Assembly: GCF_020740795.1 (NCBI RefSeq)
Contig: NC_067299.1
Coordinates: 7,362,001-7,426,000 of the forward strand
Length of the DNA: 64,000 bases
DNA from: Apus apus
Lineage: Eukaryota > Chordata > Aves > Apodiformes > Apodidae
Reading direction: 5' to 3'
The position numbers and the translations under genes are program-made. The notes beneath the pieces were generated by a model. That model made no database searches. It was not told the DNA's origin and was given only the letters and a program-made list of their open reading frames with translations. Positions 12,641 to 26,879 of the stretch are shown in pieces. How positions within the stretch are numbered: position 1 is the stretch's first letter; each line of letters begins with the position of its first letter.

Positions 12641-15600
12641 ACTTGCTGGAAAAAGCACCCTGAAAGATCTGGAGGGTGTTGTGCTGTCTCATTGTGCTGA
12701 GGCTGACCCTGGATCTATGTGTGGGATCTGAGTGTAGGGATAAATCAGAGTATGGGGAGCTTAGACACCAGAATTTTATTCCACTTCTAAAGTTGGAGTA
12801 TACTTTTATGGTGAGGGATCAGAGAGGAGGCAAGACCGTGACCCTTCTGAGGCATTGGTGGTGCTGGCTTTCACCAGGGCATTCCAGCTTTCTGTTTTGT
12901 GTGCTGAAGTCTGTCATTGACTTCTAAGGATTTAAAAACAATGACCTGCAAGCCTGGTATCAGGTGTTTTTTGTTGTGCTTTTTTTTTTTTTAAGTATGT
13001 TTTAACTTTCTCTGGCTGGGTTTTCTGAAAAGCTTTTTGGAGAACCCATCCTATTTTAGCTTTTCTATATAGAGGACTTACTTTCAACCTGCCCTTAGTA
13101 GCACTGGGAATGAAACACTTAACATTAAAAAGTTTAACTTGTCCGTGGCATCTCAGATCACCCTTCTATACAACAAGAACAAAGATGAGTTTGCAATACC
13201 TTGGTAATCTGGATATTTGTGTTCATCTCCACACATGTGGAATTTGTGGCTTAATGAATGTCTGAAGAGGGATGTGAGGTCCTTGGGTTAAAGGCCCATA
13301 TCCTGTAAAACACCACATTATGATTATTCCTCCTCATCGATCAGCTGTCAGGGAGACAGACTCCAGTGCCACTTGGCTGATGAAATGGCAGCAATAGAGA
13401 TACCGGTGCTGCTCCACGGAGCAGCTTGCAGTAATGCTGCCGAGTGCAGCTCCAGTAATTGCCTGGCAGCAATACAGCCAGCAGTACTGCTCCATTGATC
13501 AGCTGCTCCTCACCAGGGCTCCAGCCATGCTCTGCCCCTCACTCAGCACCACTTTGGGCTCCAAAGCTGCTTTGCAGACTCAGTGGCATAGGAGACTCCA
13601 GGAGATCCTCATCTATCTGGTGGAAGTCCTGCTTTGAGAGCCATGTTCAAGATGTACAGACAGGACCTTGATGATTTATTTGGTTTCCCAGCTGATTTCC
13701 CTCTCAGCCATGATGGAAAATGCTGTGCTAATGCAAAGTTGCTCCACTTGAAAGCCCGAGGCTCAGAGCCTGTTATTCTGAGTAATTGCCACAGTCCCCA
13801 GCCCTCTGCTCTCCCATCCAGTCCATGTGCCTCCTCGTCTCTTGCAGAAGTGCGTGGGTGTCTTGGGCTGTGGGTGTACTTACAGGAATTCCCAAATCAC
13901 TCCATGGACAGACAGGACCTAAGTGTTTAATAATAATGGAAATACAACAGTGTCTGCAAGTCAGTAATTCCTTAGTGTTTCAAAGCTGGGGGTGAGAGGT
14001 GGAAAGGAAGTTGTTCTGAAAGGCAGCCAGAATATGCTGTTGGTAGTTTAGCAAGGGACTCCCTAAAAAAATGTGCTCCTTTCACCTGGCTGATTGCTCC
14101 CAAGGAACAGGATTTTTCCCAAGGAATAGTTGCCCAGGGAGGCAGGCAGGAGAAAGAACAGAGGACAAGCCAGTTTTCATGATGTGCCACTGGAAAAGGA
14201 CAGATGAAGGTGTTACTGTGCTCTGTCCTACAGTGACTGGTCCTGCTCATCCTAGCTGGCTTCTTAGGGTCTGTGCCTCTTGCTGTTTTGTACGTGAGGG
14301 GGATGGGGACCACTCTCTTTAAACTTCTTCCTTTTATTCCTTTTTTTCCTCTCTTTACCAAGCAATAACTATTTCTGAATTCAGCAAAGCTCATACATAA
14401 TAGAGGGAAGCCCAGACTTACCATGAGGGACATCCATCAAAACCAGCCCTTTATCTTATCTTGGGGTTAACACTGGTGAACATACTTCATGGTTAACTTC
14501 AGGCATCTGGTCTTTACTTGGTGTTGAGGTTTTTTCCTGTTTTGTTTTGAGTTTGTTTCCCCCCCTCCCTTTTTTTTTTTCTCCTTTAACCCCAGGACAG
14601 TTCAAACATGTTAATTACTCCCAGGTAAAGCAGACATCTTTTAATGTGAAGGCTACCCCTGCATATGTGAAATGTTTAACACTTGGTATGCTGAGACTTG
14701 CTCTTCAAAGTGTTTTTGTTAGCTTCAGGGGTAAATAATGTTTGGCAAAGAAGGTGTAGCAGGCACCAGAGAGAGGGTGCCTTTGCACGAGGAAATCATC
14801 CAAACACCCCTCCAGTTTGCAAACTCATTTCAATATACCCTATGCATCTTGTTCTGTGCTGCTGAAGCACGGAAAGTGCAAAGTGGGGGCAGGTACTGTG
14901 CTCCATGGGAAGAATCTCATTTTCCCCTGTAAATTTTATTAGCATCCTTTAATATGTAGCAAATAGTCTATTGGCATTTACAGAAAGAAAACCAGTTGAT
15001 TAGATTGTAGATGCATGATTTGGGACGTGCATGTGGTTAAATCTCTGATGTTTTCTTTGCAAACTAATTCCTGGCCAATTTGGCTACGTGAGGCAAAGCC
15101 TTAGATGATGGCTCCACAGCATTGAAGCTTTGTGGAAAACTTTAGTCTCCTTGATGAAAGGCTGTATCCACAACACACAGGTCTTCTGAATCTTGGTATA
15201 ATTGCAATGCTGAATAGTTTGTTTCTTTTTTTAAAAAAGAAAAATCGAGAATTAGTACCATAATAAAGCAGACAATTTAAATGAAAACGAAAAGGAAATT
15301 CATTTCAGGGGGAATTTTTTTGATCTGCAGTTCCCAAGAAAATTTCTTTTTTATGGCTCAGAAATTCAAATACTGAAAAACTTGGGGGCTTGGCCAAAAT
15401 ACTTTTGTTTTTAGGCATTTAGTTTTTCAGGAAAAATAGGGCAATACTTTTCCACACTACCACTTTTCACAGCCTCTCATATTTCCTTGGAAATTTTCCT
15501 TCTAATTTGTTTCTGTTGGAGAACTCTGGCTCCACCCTCCCAGGGGAAGCATCCACAGCCTACCTGACTCAAGTCCTCAAAAGGAGGCTAATATGAAGTT

Positions 15601-16759
15601 ACTCTACATAACTGTGGTTCTGTGGGCAGAGAAGGGTTATCACAGGCATGTCACAGATATTCCTGTGCATCCTTAACCCTTCTTTTCCCAAACTTTTACT
15701 TTAGCAGACTCCTAGTTATGACTCCACAGGTACCAAATGATGGTGAATATAGACCTCTGGTGGGTGCTGTGCATCAAACCATGGACAGGAGCATGTTATG
15801 GCGAAAGGTTTTGGCTTCTGCTAGAAAGCTTGCCCTTTGGTTAGCTCAGGTTTGCTGGCATGCCTCATGGTTCCCAGTGAACCACCAGAAATCGTGCCTC
15901 TGTTAGTCCTGTGCCATGAGGCAAGGCTGGCTCAGCTGAAGAGGAATTGCAAAGGATTCACATTCTCAATATGGTAGCTTTGCATTTCTGGAAGCTGGAG
16001 GGTAAAGGAAGAGCCAGGAACAAGTGTAAAGAAAGAGAGGGTTGCTTTTCTCCTGGGAAAAGCTATTTTAGAGGCAAAAGTGGTGACAGTTCCCAAAAGC
16101 TTTAAATCTGGGGATTTCCTATAGGAGCTCAGGCTCCAAGGATTTTCTGCTTTTAGTCGCAAGGTAAAGAAAGTCTTACATATGGAGACTTGCGGAAGAC
16201 ACACTGTCCCCATGGGATTTCAGTTACTGAAGTAGGGCTGCAGGGATTCCCAGGTGTGGATTTCCTGGGAGCTAGAGAGCAGGAGGGACAGTGTGCCTGT
16301 CTCCTCTGCTGATGCAGAAGTGGCTCTGTGCTCCCCTGGTACCCTGCTCTCCCTACCACTGTTCTTGTTATGGCTACACCTGGCCTGCATTCTGAGGTTT
16401 TGGTCCCTGGATTCCCTCTGTGCTCCTTTGGCTTTATCCTGTTAGGCTCCAGTTTCCAAAGCATAATCAGATATTTGTCAGAAGCACCAAGATGCCCTAC
16501 TTTTACAGAAAATCAATGGGGTTTAGCTATTAAGTGCTTTCACTGGAGTATTTTGAAAATGTCCCCCATAAATAACAAAAGAAAAGCAAAAGCTGCGTGT
16601 GCGAGCTGAGAGTTTTGCAAACTGTCTCCATCCATAGGACTAGCACCAAGAAGTCAGAAGGTGCAGAAGGACACGTGTCACAGCAATGAGCTGCATTAGC
16701 GGGTGTAAGGGATTATCTCTGAGCTGCACTTTCCACAGAGAAAAGTTCACACTGGTCTT

Positions 16760-17000
16760 AAAACGTTTATTCACACAAAGTGAGTACGCCACAGAAGCAA
16801 AACACTCAGCCTTTTAATGTCTTGTATAATTAAGGACCACTTTATTTTCTCTTTTTATTAATGACCTACCTTTAATGTTAGCCCGATGACACAGTTGTGT
16901 AATTTAATGTGAAATGTATTATTCAGCTAGCTGCTGCCTTACAGAAAGGTTTTGACAGGCTGTAATGGTTTTGGTTTCAGGACAATAAACCATCTTTTTT
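16760..17000. promoter_or_regulatory. Candidate conserved regulatory element (homeodomain-site rich)
   Basis: This complex AT-rich stretch carries a TAATTA homeodomain core at 16,827-16,832 and several further TTAATG/ATTAAT words. It has no long open frame and no repeat signature. The composition resembles vertebrate conserved non-coding enhancers. The call is by eye only. Confidence 0.25.
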
Positions 17001-19689
17001 ATACATTCTGGGAAGAAACTTGAAGGAAGTGAGGTGGCTCTTTTAATAGTTTGATGGGTTTAATTTTTTTAAGTAAAGTGTAACTGAAGAAAAAAATGCA
17101 GTAAAGGACTTCTCATAGCAAAGGCAAATCAGTTCTTCAGTTCCCAATTCAGAAGAAGCATTTCAGCATACGCTTAAGTCTCACTGGGGACTTGCCTGAA
17201 TGAAGATTATGCTCTTTTGACTAAAGACTGAGTTTAAGCAATTATTTACCCTTTGCATAGTGAAATTTGTAGAAAGAGATATAGCATCTTTTATTAAACC
17301 AGTGTTTTGTAAGGCACATCAACATGTCCTTTGTCTTACAAAATGTTAGTTGGAGTCAGTTGAAAATGAGCTCTTTCTTTAAGTTAAACAAATTCAGAAT
17401 TCCTCTTGTGGTTTTGTTGAACTGGGGGGCAGAAATATTAATAATTAAATGGTTACATGAAGAGGTTTCCTGTGGGAACAAATGATTTGATTCAGTGACC
17501 CATTCCTAAATTCCATTTGCTGAAGCAAAAACATCATATAGGGAAAAAAAATTAAAGTTTATAGCAGTCCTGTGCTTTATACTTTCTTCCAACTGAGTGA
17601 AAATGTGGAATCTTTTATTAGTGCCATTTTCTTAGGAAGCAGAGGCAGGGCAGTCAGTCTGTGGTGCTCAGTGACTTGAGATCTGATGGCTGATTTGTTC
17701 CTAATGGGATGGAGGTTTTGGAAGAAAGTTCCTGCAAGCTCTGTAAGATGAGGTTCCTGGGAAAGACAACTGCCCAGACCAGACACAGGTCAAGATCTCC
17801 CATGGGAACCTTGTCAGCAATGCACCAGAGCACCAGCTCCATGCTGGCATGGAGCAGAGGGAACTACTAGCACCTGGGCCAAAGCACACACTCAGAGGCT
17901 GTAGGTCTCCTTCATTCAGGGGCTCCCTAGTTATTACACTGGTATTGAAACTGGCTCTCCTGCACTGATCTCTGATTTTTTTGTACAGACAAGAGACTTA
18001 TTTGTACCTTTGCAAAATCAGAATATTATAACAATCCCTGCCTGCATGACAGGGACAAATTCCCAAAAGAGAATACTTAGCAGCAGCACTTGCCACCAAA
18101 CATTTTGAGGTGCAAATACTGTTTTTTCAAAATCCAGGTCTTTGGCATTGCATGTCAGTTCCCCCCAGCAGCCCAGCCCTAAAGAAAGGTGGTTTGTTTT
18201 TTTTCCCCTATAAACCTAGTCCTAGAGTATCCAACCACCCCTGTAGCATTGCCTGCCTACATTCCAGCAGCCTTGCCCAAGGAGAGGGATGTATTATTGC
18301 TTTATACTCAGACTAAAGGAGTGAACCAAGCTGTGCAGAGGTATCAACTGAACACAGACATTTCTAGCAGAAGGCTAATGCTCAAACCATAAGGGCTTCC
18401 TCCCTGCAAAAAGCACAGAATTTGGAGGCAGGTGTGTAAAGGAGGGGAGAGAGGTCTGCACTGAAGACTCTGCTGTTTGCTCCCTGCCCTGCAGGTGATC
18501 TCAGCACCTTTCCAAGGCTTTGTGAGTCCTCCTGTAGCTGGACACCAGGTAGAGGGGGAAGGCATGGAGAGGAGTTCGTCCCACAGCTCATCTATGTTAG
18601 GCAGCACTGATATGCTTAAATTATGATCTTGCAATTAAAAACTGTATTAAAATCTGCTGGTTCTTGAGTGGGAAGCTGTAGTAAATCAGATAGCTACATG
18701 GAGACTCTTAGACAAGTTACGAATTATTCATAACCAATTATGTAAATTCCTCTGGAGCTGTAATAGTAAAAAACATCCCAGAGCCTTGTACAAAAAGTGG
18801 GTTGGTTTGGTCACCCCCAGAGAAGGAGAAGTACTATTATTGTTTAAGTCTAGTCTGTAAATGTGTTAATGGATCCACTCTTAAATATCTGAGGGGAGAA
18901 AGAACAGACGCAACCTATTAACTGGCCATGTCCTAGTAATCATCAAATAAATTGACTTTTATTGTATCCAAAAGTAAGAAATCTTCAGGGATAAAAAACC
19001 TTTTGCTACTTGGCTGCTGATAATTGGAATCAACAACTCAAGGAATTAAGGAGGCTAGATCAGCTACATGCTTTTAAAATGATTTGTAGCTGACGTATTG
19101 CCAGTTATGCACTCCATGGGCTAATCTCTAATTGTATTTTCATGTATGGTTCTGGACTGAGTGGGTGATTTATTTGACACATGATTTGATCTACTCATTG
19201 CCAGCCCTTAGTATACAGGATTTGCCGTTCCAGACTGAGCTCTTTGTCCAGCAAGTCCAATCCTCTGCCTTTGGTAGTGGCTAACATAATGCTTCATAAG
19301 AGCACCCCCTGCTGAAGCAGGCAAAAAGGTGGAGGGGTCACTCACTGTTGAAAATGCTGGCTGCAGGCATGGATCCTGGCTGGTACCAGGGCAGTTTTGT
19401 CTGTTGAGTTTCAGGCACCCCTGCTTGGGGTCTGATGTCTCTGTGTAAGCAGTAAAGACTGGAGGCACTTTCCAAGGCTGCTTCAGAGCCATGAAGTTGC
19501 TGCCTTTGTCAACTGCTTGGGAGCCTCAAGGCAGAAGCCAACACACAGTATGAAGACCCTCACGTTTTGAGGGAATCTGTGTGGTTTAGGCACTAGTTCA
19601 GAGGCCAGGAAACTGTTACCTAGCTCTGCTTTGGGAGATATTGAATCAGTTTACTCTATCTCTCTGAACTTGTTTCCACCCACTCCTCT

Positions 19690-19860
19690 TGCATAATTAG
19701 CCTGTAAGCTCTTGAGGGCAGGGACCATCTTTTTATAATCTGTTTTGTGTAACACCTAGCACAATGGGGTGCCAGTCTCACCTGAGGCCTGCAGGCACTG
19801 CTCTCTTAGAGATAATTAGTATTTTTTTAGGCACCACTGTAGTACAAATAACCAGGGTGG
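19690..19860 (+). repeat. Relic L2/MIR-type repeat
   Basis: The phrase around 19,700-19,770 (TGTAAGCTCTTGAGGGCAGG, then GACCATCTTTTTATAA and ACACCTAGCACAATGGGG) matches the well-known 3' region shared by ancient amniote L2/MIR-like elements. A later GTAGTACAAATAA segment agrees with the end of the sauropsid versions. The copy is old and its limits are approximate. Confidence 0.6.
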
Positions 19861-22800
19861 TTTGTTGTTGTTTATTCTTGGCCAGAGCCTGCTTGCAAGC
19901 TGAAGGCACGCAGAAAGCAAAGGTGCAACAGATGCACAGGCAGCAGTGGCACAGGCTGAGTTTAGAGAAGAGCAAATACTCCTGTGAGCTTGTAGTGAAG
20001 ATGGAAGGACTCTGCAAACCTCTCCTTTATTCCTACCTCAGCTGCTAGTTCCCAAGCTGCTTTTAGCTAGCCACTTTATTACTTTTCACCAAACTTTCCT
20101 TTCTATGAAAAGTGTAATTAACAACACACTCCTTTATAAAGGGCTTTGAGAGTTTTGCCTACAGACAATGAATTTCAACACAAATAGTGAGAAATCAGAT
20201 ATGGAAAATCCCGTTTAATTCTTCCTTACACTTGCACAGATGAGAGGATGTTCTTACAGCATTTCTCTAACATGCCATGCTCTGGGTGGGCAAAAGCAGG
20301 GAGAAACAACAGAAATTCAAGTGCCAAAGTGCATGCGTGTGTGTGTGTTCATCTCACCAGCCATATGTGCATATGCTCACATGTGAGAAATGCTTTTTTT
20401 TTTTTTTAAATTCACAGAACTGTTCTTTGTTTCCTTAATTTCACCATAGATGGTTTCCTCTTTGCATGCCCGTTCTGTAATTCCCCCAGTAGACATCTGT
20501 CAGGAACACACAAAAACTAGCACAGCTTTGATGCAACAACAGAATCCTGGAAACTAATCAAGAAAAGAAAAAAAAAAATTGCCCTTGTAAAACTGGGTCT
20601 GTAATTATTACGGGAGCCAAGATATCAAGATAATAAGGAGACAGCCCTAAATAACTTGGGGGAATTACAGGAGGTAATAATGTACTGCACCACTGCCAGA
20701 CAGAGTTAGACAGAGTGGCTATGGGTTTTGGCCTGGGTTCTGCATTGTGTTAGGGCAGCTCCATCGCTGCCAGCCCGAGGATGCAGTGTGAGGAGAGGGG
20801 CTGTGCAGCCCTCCTGCCTTGGGCTGTGCCTTCCTGGGTGGCACTGGGGTATCTGCAGTTCCTCATTGCCCTCACCCTGCAGCCTGGGAGGGTTCAGTGC
20901 TGCCCCTCACCTAAAGGCTAAGAGGGGCTGTTGCAGAGTGGCCTGAGAGCCACTGTGATTTCAGGGAGCAGCTTTTCCTTCCCGCGTCTGCTTGGCCGTG
21001 ACATCTCTGATGATGATCTGCTCTGTGCCAATAAACCTGCCTCGAATGCAGGAATCTCAGCAGTTGCCTCCCCTGCAATGTGGTAGCCAGCAATGCAAAA
21101 TAGGCAAAGGGTTGCCCACCCCTCTCCCCCCCCAAAAAAAAAAAAAGAAAAGCAAAACTGTTGTTGTCTCTGAGGGAGGGAGTGTCAGCTTGGCTTTGCT
21201 GGTTATGGTAAACTGTTGTACACAAGCTCATATCCTCAAACAGGAATCTCTGTGCCAGAAAGTCCATGTAGCCTTGGAAAACAGATGGTGCGGGAGCGAG
21301 CTAACCAGGAGTGGTTGCCCTGTTGCATTTGTGTGTTGCCAGAAGAATCAAGCCAAGATCACGCTGCTTTCTTTCGCAGCCACCTTCAGCGGGGCAGGAG
21401 AAGCAGGGTGAATGAGCCTGCAGAGGAAATGTGCTGGGTGCTGCTGCAGCCAGCCTGCTGCCAGCACCAGAGTGAGCTTGTTGGAAGCTGGCATGGGCAT
21501 CTCAGCACTGCGGTGCAGACGTATCCTTTGGGTGTAATAACAATAGAAAGATGAGATATGTAGTTTTCAGAGGTTTTGGAGCAATAGGGTGTTAAGATAA
21601 TACAGGCAATCAAGCTCAAAATATATCTGGTGGTGGTTTCTAACCCTACTGGTATTTCTCCTCGGGGTTCAGTGTGTTAGAAGAGACCAAGGGCATGTTT
21701 TAAAGTATGCAGAACCCACAACCATGAGTAAAGCTTTCCAAGGACCTTAGCACTCATTTAGAAGAACCAAAATCAGTCTGTGGTGCAAAGCTGCTCGGCA
21801 AACCGAGGGCTGAACTCGTTTGGAAATTCAGCTTTTAAGTGCCGTCAGTTTACTGTTCAGCAAGACAAGATCTTTGCATCCTTTCCAGCAAAGCAAATAC
21901 TGCTTAAAGACACAAATGCACACTCAGGTTAATAAACTTAATGTTTCTATTTTGCAAGAGTGTTCTAACTCCAGGATGGATACATGGAGTTGTTATCCCT
22001 ACAGACTGAGTTCAGTCCTCAAAACTGAATCTTAAACAGCAAACTCTTCACTCTTCCACTTAATCTTGGAGATGCACTAAAATACTCTGTGCCTTCCTTA
22101 AATAGAAGAAAAAACCCCTGAGTTTCAGATGTTTGAGCACTGGAAGGAAAGCTCCCAGGAAAGCTGAAGATTCGCCCTGTATAGCAGCACTTTCCAGGGA
22201 CACTTATTACCTCTCCTCTAATGCCCTAGTACTCAGTAACTGTAGGAGCATAGCATGCTACTGCTAAGTGTTTTTAAATTAGGATTTAAAAACTTCTCCT
22301 GTGGCTACCCCTGTTGATTACGAATCTTTTATTTTATTTTTTTTTCCCCTACCAAGACCCAGAGTTTTGGCTCCAGCACCCTCATCAGTTGTAATTACTG
22401 TGCCCTTTTACATGGAAAATATGATCAACTTCAGCTTGTCTGAGCTGCTTCATCCATCTGCACCTGTGGCTACGGAGGGAACAGCTCATGCTGGAAATTT
22501 TGACTCGATCAGAACAGGAATTATTAATCTTAGGAACTGCATTAAAAGTATTTCCCTTTTTATTAGTATTATTAAGAGAAGTCTTATTCTTGATGACCTG
22601 CTAATTGCTTGCCGTGTTAATTCCAAAGTAAGGTATAAAACCCCCTTCTTCATTTGGAATCAAAATTGTGTTTTTAAAGTCATGGGAATATAGTTGATGA
22701 ATGAATATGGCTGACTGAGGGTAAATAGGGCCAGGGTGCTTTCACACCGTGCTCACTTTGAATCCTGTTTAATTCACAAAGAGAAATGGCAATATAATAT

Positions 22801-24149
22801 ACTTAAACATTTTTTGATTTCTGTGGGCCTTCTGATATTGCTAAGTACAAAAGGGCTTTGCAGCTCAAAATTTCAAGGTGAGCTTGATGTGGTGGTATGT
22901 GGCACACAACTGTCAGGAACATTAGCTCACTCTGCCTGTATCCCACATTTTACTGCAGCTCACACCAGGGTTTGGATGCTCCTGTGGCTTCAGTTTCAAC
23001 ACAATTTTCTCTTGATCAGGCCAGGAGGAGCAACTCTGAAGGTCTGCTCTTTTAGATGACTGTTTTGGCTGCTGCTTCCAGTACTTCAAATAAATCAAGG
23101 GTAAAAAGACAAAAGGTCACTGTCTCTATGCACAAATACAGGGAGAGAACGGGAACAGTCCTGCAGCAGCCCTGGAAAGCACTGTAAGTCTCCTTCTGCT
23201 CTGCAGAACTCGTCCCCCAGCCCATGCTCAGGTTAACCCTGGCCAAGGACCTAGGATGTCCACATGCAGCAGTCAGGCCAAGTACCAGCTTGCATTGCTG
23301 GACCTTGCTTTGGTTCCCACTGCTCTGCCTGCATCTGTGCAGTTGTCCCAAAGCCCTGCAAACATCGGATGTTTGCAAGGCTCAGAAATCAGCTTGCACA
23401 GAGGAGAGGTGGGGCACAAATGCTCCTTTTGCAATAACAAGCTTGTCTTCCCACCGATTCTGCCTGGGTGGCACAGTAACCACAGGCTCTCATCATTAGC
23501 AACAATTGGTGGGTCCCAGATTTAGCTCTGTCACCACAAACACTGTCTTTTGCTCCAGCGGTCTCCAGCTTTAGCAAGTGGCAACTCCCTTAATTATACA
23601 TTTTTATCTCCTCCACCCCAGCTACTGCACTTAGGGCTGGGGGAAGGGAGGAAAGTGCAAAAAGAAGGAATCAAAGGGGAAAGTTAATTTCAATACCTGG
23701 GCACAGGAAGCACTGCAGTCCCTCTTGCTGATTGTAGCATAACTGTTCTCAATTTTAGCAGGAGCCCTGACTAAAGGATTTTTCATTTCTTTGGGGGTGG
23801 CAACTTCAGGCTTTCTGTGGGGCTTTCTTCCCCCCAACCTTTTCTTCCAGCTCAGGGAGGCTTATTTTGTGATTCCTCTTCTCTGCGTGTTTTAGGCTGA
23901 AGCCAGCTTTGCCCTAAGCCCACCACCGTCTCTTTGGACATTGTGCTGCCCCAGCCGGGGGCTTACTAGCTCCCTCGTTTCTTCCCTGCTCCTCTTTCTT
24001 TTTCCTTTGCTGCCCCCTACGCTCAGCCTTGCTCTGCTGCCTGGCACGTACCACCGTAATTTGCTGCATAGGCATAAAATACTGTGAACTGCTGCACCTT
24101 TTGCACATGGATAGGTCAAAAAGAAGTGTAGCAATTTGCTCGAACATGT

Positions 24150-24420
24150 GTACAGGCACTATTAATGCAGATCAGTTGCAAGAAATAACGTAATACAGAT
24201 TTGCCAACGTATGTATTGCATAAATGCTGACAGGTGCTGACAGAAGCGTGTGCGTAAACATTTAATAGTACTGTTAATTCATAGCACAACAGTTGCTGTT
24301 GGCATGGTTTAGAATTTATTATATTTTGCTATTTATTCCTAGTCAGCTTGTTGTCCATCATCCTCCCAGATGGCATGTCTACCGCGATTCCTTCCTCCTA
24401 AAATTTGCATGATGCTTTTC
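24150..24420. promoter_or_regulatory. Candidate conserved regulatory element with paired MAF half-sites
   Basis: This AT-rich complex stretch has a tandem pair of TGCTGACAG words at 24,225-24,233 and 24,235-24,243. TGCTGA is the half-site recognised by MAF-family bZIP proteins. Around it are TAAT-type homeodomain words and an ACGTAA word. No open frame of note overlaps it. Function is inferred from motif content only. Confidence 0.25.
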
Positions 24421-26879
24421 CTGGGAGCAAGGCAGGCTGGCTGCTAGCTCAAGTTGTTCATGCAGACTCCAAAGCCTCCTTTCTTGTTCAATACGAGCCC
24501 ATTTCGTGTCTGTGAAGAATTCCCCTAATCTCTTTGTATCTTAATTGCTCTCTGTGAATAGAGGGAAATAAATATTTCATCCCGTTATAGATGTGCTTCC
24601 CTTTTCTGTTGTTCTTTTCTAGTCTACTCGGTTTGCCATGGTGCAAACCTGGCCCCGTTGAAGGCAAAGGCAAAACCACTACTGATTTCAGTACAACAAC
24701 GATTCACCTTAACTGACTCTGTCTAAAAGTTGTGTCTAGTCCAAGATAATAATCTAGGCTCCTTTTATAGTCCCTGTTGAAAGATACTGGCACCTCCAGC
24801 ATCAATTCACCCTACCTGTCTCAGATAGCTATCTTGGGATGGGATGAATAGCCCTCCATAGGTGCCAATTTCTCTCTCCAGTGCAGGTTTGGAAGTTTGA
24901 ACTTCAGGCTCAAAAAACAGGTGGCTGTTTTCAGTTATGAGTGACAAGGATGACTTCTTGCAAGAGGTGGCACTCCCTGTCTCCCTCCATGAGAAGGGGG
25001 CTCCAGTGGGATGTTGATGTGCTACAACATTGAAAATATTTTTAGCTGGATCAAAACTTGTATGTGATTTCAGCCATGGCCTCAGATGTTCCCCACACTC
25101 ATGTGGCCTTGGATTGTGCCTTGCTCTAACTGCCTGCTGGCATCACTGTGTTAATCTGTGACACATTTCAGTGGCAGCAGCAAGAGGTGTGTGTATATCT
25201 ATTTATATGTGTATATATATATGCTGAGCAGTGTTTTGCTGGGTTTTGACAAGGGAAAAAATGAACCACCGTGTGAGTTGCAGGTTTTGCTTTTCTCAGT
25301 GGAAAAACTGGACACTATCAAATGACATGAACAGCTTTCCAAAAACATTTTCTTTCCAGCAGTGAGTGAGAGGAGCATTTTCACTATTAATCTCTAAAGG
25401 TACACAGTAATTTGTCATGTTTCTGGTATGAGGGACAGTCAATGTCTGCTTGGGAGTCTCAGTGTGTCATGACTCATGCTGCTCATCAGGACCATGGGAA
25501 TTCTGAATGAATGAGCATGTGTGATAGCCTCTAAGACACATTCCTGATTATTTTCCCCCAAAATTGAGGGTGCTGGTCAGGAGTTGCCACTAACAAAGAC
25601 AATCTCTGAGAAGGCTATTGCCTGATTACATGAATTTCTTTGGTTTAACCAGGACCCCCACAGGGATTGCAGTGTGGCCTCCTGGTTGTGCTTGGGTGGG
25701 AGTTGCTGCTAGGCCAGGGTGGCCATAGGTACTGAGTTATGGTGCTAGAAGCTGCTGGGATGTCCTGCTGACAAATGAGGGGGGAGAAGTTTCTTGGCTT
25801 TAGTAGAGTTACCACATAGGAAAAGTCAACACAGAGAAGAAAATCAACCCTTCATTCCTCTGAATTGTGAAAATTATTTCCTCTGTGGGTGTAAATTAGT
25901 GGGGGAATATTCTGATTTATCAGGTAAGGATCTGGTCTAGTGTGCAGTAAAAGCTTCAAGTTTTGGCTGTAGCTCAGGGGTTAGTCCTTTAGGTAGTCAC
26001 CTAGGAGGTTTTGCAAGGGGATCAGAAGGTAGGGCTCTTGGGAACGCCAGGAAAAATAAACATAACACAGAAAGCTGTGAGAGATTGTGTGACGGCCTCT
26101 GGTGAATGAAAAGTGACTGAACACCAGGTTTTTCTCTTTCACAGCCATAAAAACCAGGCTGAGGAGGCTGTCCATTACATCTCCTCTATGGTATCACTCC
26201 CTGTGTTTGACACAGCTCCCATGATCTACGAACTGGAGCCTGTTTTTGATTTAGCACTGTTTATTAACCTAACAGTGCTGACATATTTTAGTGCAACATA
26301 TAAAATGTAAAGCTTTTTCTTAAGCTGAGGAAATGAGGTTATGTGACATTGATCCAAAATGGAGGGGAGTATTTTAGGTTTCACTTCAAAAGGCAAGGGG
26401 ACTGAGACTAAAGAAATGCAGTCAGTCTTTCTCCTGTCCTTCCTGCCAAGTCCTCTGAAAATGGGGCAGAAATACCAGATTTCAGTAAAGTCTAGTGCAC
26501 ATTTAGAGCCAGCTGTCAATGGCTTTAGATCCTTTTGTCATGTGTGGGAAAGACTGTAAGAATCAGTTTAATATTTTTATGGAGGCAATAAGAAAATCAA
26601 AGTAACTCCAGGACTGCTTTGGGTCGCTGAGTGGAGCTGCTCCGAAGCAGAGCTGATCTGCAGCAGAGCGGCAGATCCCAGTAACAGGATTTCCCTTTTT
26701 TCCTTTTCTTTCCTGGAAGTTTCTTTCTCAGGCAGGGAACACCAGGGGAGCAGTGGGACAGGTGAGGAGCTGGCAGCTCTCTCTCGAGTCGCAGGCAGAA
26801 TCTGGGCCTTGAGGAACAACCTACACCACCCACGCTGGTTACCCTGAGCGCAGCCGGTCCTGGAGCCAGGCTGGATCAG

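Larger units (their letters stand above)
9455..26879. other. Long non-coding stretch with relic repeats
   Basis: No exon chain can be supported in these 17 kb. Contents I can name are listed separately: an old CR1-like fragment near 12.43 kb, an L2/MIR-type relic near 19.7 kb and two AT-rich candidate regulatory elements. There are also poly-T/poly-A runs (for example near 10,540, 12,980, 14,568, 20,393 and 21,126), a short TA run near 12,300, a GT run near 20,337 and a mixed TA/TG run near 25,200. The longer open frames, such as those near 13,972-14,433 and 20,992-21,411, have no domain and are probably chance. Confidence 0.5.

Noticed and set aside
13408-13425. Short perfect hairpin (8-bp stem GCTGCTCC with its complement)
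   Set aside because: Too short to carry meaning by itself; expected by chance in 64 kb of GCTG-rich patches.
13972-14433. Minus-strand open frame of 153 codons
   Set aside because: No domain and no splice structure; frames of this length are expected by chance in a window of this size.
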